12,411 bases of DNA from NCBI GenBank assembly GCA_017960415.1, contig JAGCZE010000464.1, forward strand, positions 1-12,411, written 5' to 3'. Below, in pieces: positions 11,984 through 12,411 of this stretch. Position 1 is the first letter of the stretch. Every line of letters begins with the position of its first letter. Origin of the DNA: Lachnospiraceae bacterium. Its GTDB lineage: Bacteria > Bacillota_A > Clostridia > Lachnospirales > Lachnospiraceae. The notes under the pieces were generated by a model that was not told where the DNA came from, ran no database searches, and was given only the letters and a program-made list of their open reading frames with translations. A program made the position numbers and the translations under genes.

Positions 11984-12411
11984 GTGAAAAAAATTATTGC
12001 TTTATTACTGGTTCTGTGCATGGTTGTTTCATTGAGCGCCTGCACGAAGGATGAAACGCCGGCAGAAAACGAAAACAAAGCTACCGAAGCTCCTGCGGCT
12101 ACCAAGGCTCCTGCAGCCACCAAGGCTCCCGAAGCTATCGAAGCTCCCGTTGAGAAGATCGAAGATAAGGACGCTATCAGCGATCTTACAGGCGGTCAGC
12201 TTGTTAACGGTAAGTTCCCTGAGAAGAAGCACATTACCGTTGAGGTTTATGACCGTGACGGCGGCACCCCTGCAAATGACAATATGTATACCGACTATAT
12301 CAAGAAAGGTATGCTTGAGAAGTACAATGTTGAGGTTGAGTTCGTTGCTGTTCCCCGTTGGACAGAGGTTGAGCAGATCAACAACCTGCTTGCCGCAAAC
12401 GATGCTCCCGA
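11984..12411 (+). CDS. Sugar ABC transporter substrate-binding lipoprotein, LplA type (3' end outside window)
   Basis: The GTG at 11984 lies 7 bases after GGAGG (11972-11976); an upstream ATG at 11970 hits a stop after five codons. The visible 142 residues begin with a lipoprotein signal (basic KK, hydrophobic core, lipobox L-S-A-C at about 17-20). A low-complexity T/K/A/P/E linker of repeated six-residue units follows (codons at 12083-12148). The start of the extracellular solute-binding domain shows H-I-T-V-E-V-Y-D-R-D-G-G-T-P, N-M-Y-T-D-Y-I-K-K-G-M, and V-P-R-W-T-E-V-E-Q-I-N-N-L-L-A. This opening matches the LplA-like binding proteins that accompany LplB/LplC permeases. Codon use (GCT, GTT, GAG, AAG, CGT) is much more biased than in the permeases, suggesting strong expression. 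The protein captures the oligosaccharide outside the cell and passes it to the permeases. The window ends inside the gene. Confidence 0.92.
   Translation, partial: MKKIIALLLVLCMVVSLSACTKDETPAENENKATEAPAATKAPAATKAPEAIEAPVEKIEDKDAISDLTGGQLVNGKFPEKKHITVEVYDRDGGTPANDNMYTDYIKKGMLEKYNVEVEFVAVPRWTEVEQINNLLAANDAP
12083..12148 (+). repeat. 18-nt repeats encoding the binding protein's A/P-rich linker
   Basis: Three 18-base units (12083-12100, 12101-12118, 12119-12136) and a partial fourth encode T-E-A-P-A-A, T-K-A-P-A-A, T-K-A-P-E-A and I-E-A-P. They form a flexible tether between the lipid anchor and the binding domain. Synonymous differences between units (GCG/GCA, CCT/CCC) show that the repeat is maintained at protein level rather than being a fresh duplication. 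Confidence 0.7.

Overview
The window looks like chromosomal DNA from an anaerobic Firmicute of the class Clostridia, most likely a Lachnospiraceae (Butyrivibrio/Roseburia-like) bacterium. This is inferred from protein style: BspA-type leucine-rich-repeat surface proteins, an LplB/YtcP/LplA-type sugar ABC transporter without its own ATPase, GGAGG ribosome binding sites, frequent GTG starts and a moderate GC content. No database search was possible. No phage, insertion sequence, CRISPR array, rRNA or tRNA was seen.

Layout, left to right. (1) 2-1027 (+): C-terminal part of a large secreted or surface protein with beta-helix-like repeats and a leucine-rich-repeat tail. (2) 1047-2315 (-): a two-gene unit, VanZ-like membrane protein then YdcF/SanA-type DUF218 membrane protein, with a good sigma-A promoter at 2337-2365. 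(3) 2408-3299 (+): a YwaF-like integral membrane protein preceded by an extended -10 promoter and a long stem-loop leader. (4) 3506-6735 (+): a BspA-like leucine-rich-repeat lipoprotein translationally coupled to an AI-2E/PerM-family membrane protein, ending in a strong bidirectional terminator. (5) 6797-8446 (-): a dicarboxylate/amino acid:cation symporter with an N-terminal domain resembling an RsbW/SpoIIAB-type ATPase that has lost its key nucleotide-binding residues. It has its own near-consensus promoter and a leader hairpin. (6) 8546-9484 (-): a cupin/AraC-type regulator. (7) 9865-12411 (+), divergent from the regulator: two LplB- and LplC-type ABC permeases and the start of their lipoprotein solute-binding protein, which runs off the window.

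How the parts fit. The AraC-type regulator most likely senses a sugar and controls the divergent oligosaccharide uptake operon. The 380-base region between them holds a near-consensus promoter for the regulator, two perfect 10-bp palindromes flanking its -10 box, and AT-rich -10 boxes without good -35 boxes facing the transporter, as expected for an activator-dependent promoter. The energising ATPase is absent from the window and is presumably a shared MsmK/MsmX-type subunit encoded elsewhere. The symporter downstream of the regulator has its own promoter.

The most unusual item is the symporter fused to a degenerate GHKL-like domain. It also carries substitutions at substrate-contact positions, which argues against ordinary aspartate/glutamate transport. 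Structured RNA leaders (before the YwaF-like gene, before the symporter and between the second permease and the binding protein) and a short 12-nt tandem repeat between the permeases are the main unexplained non-coding signals.
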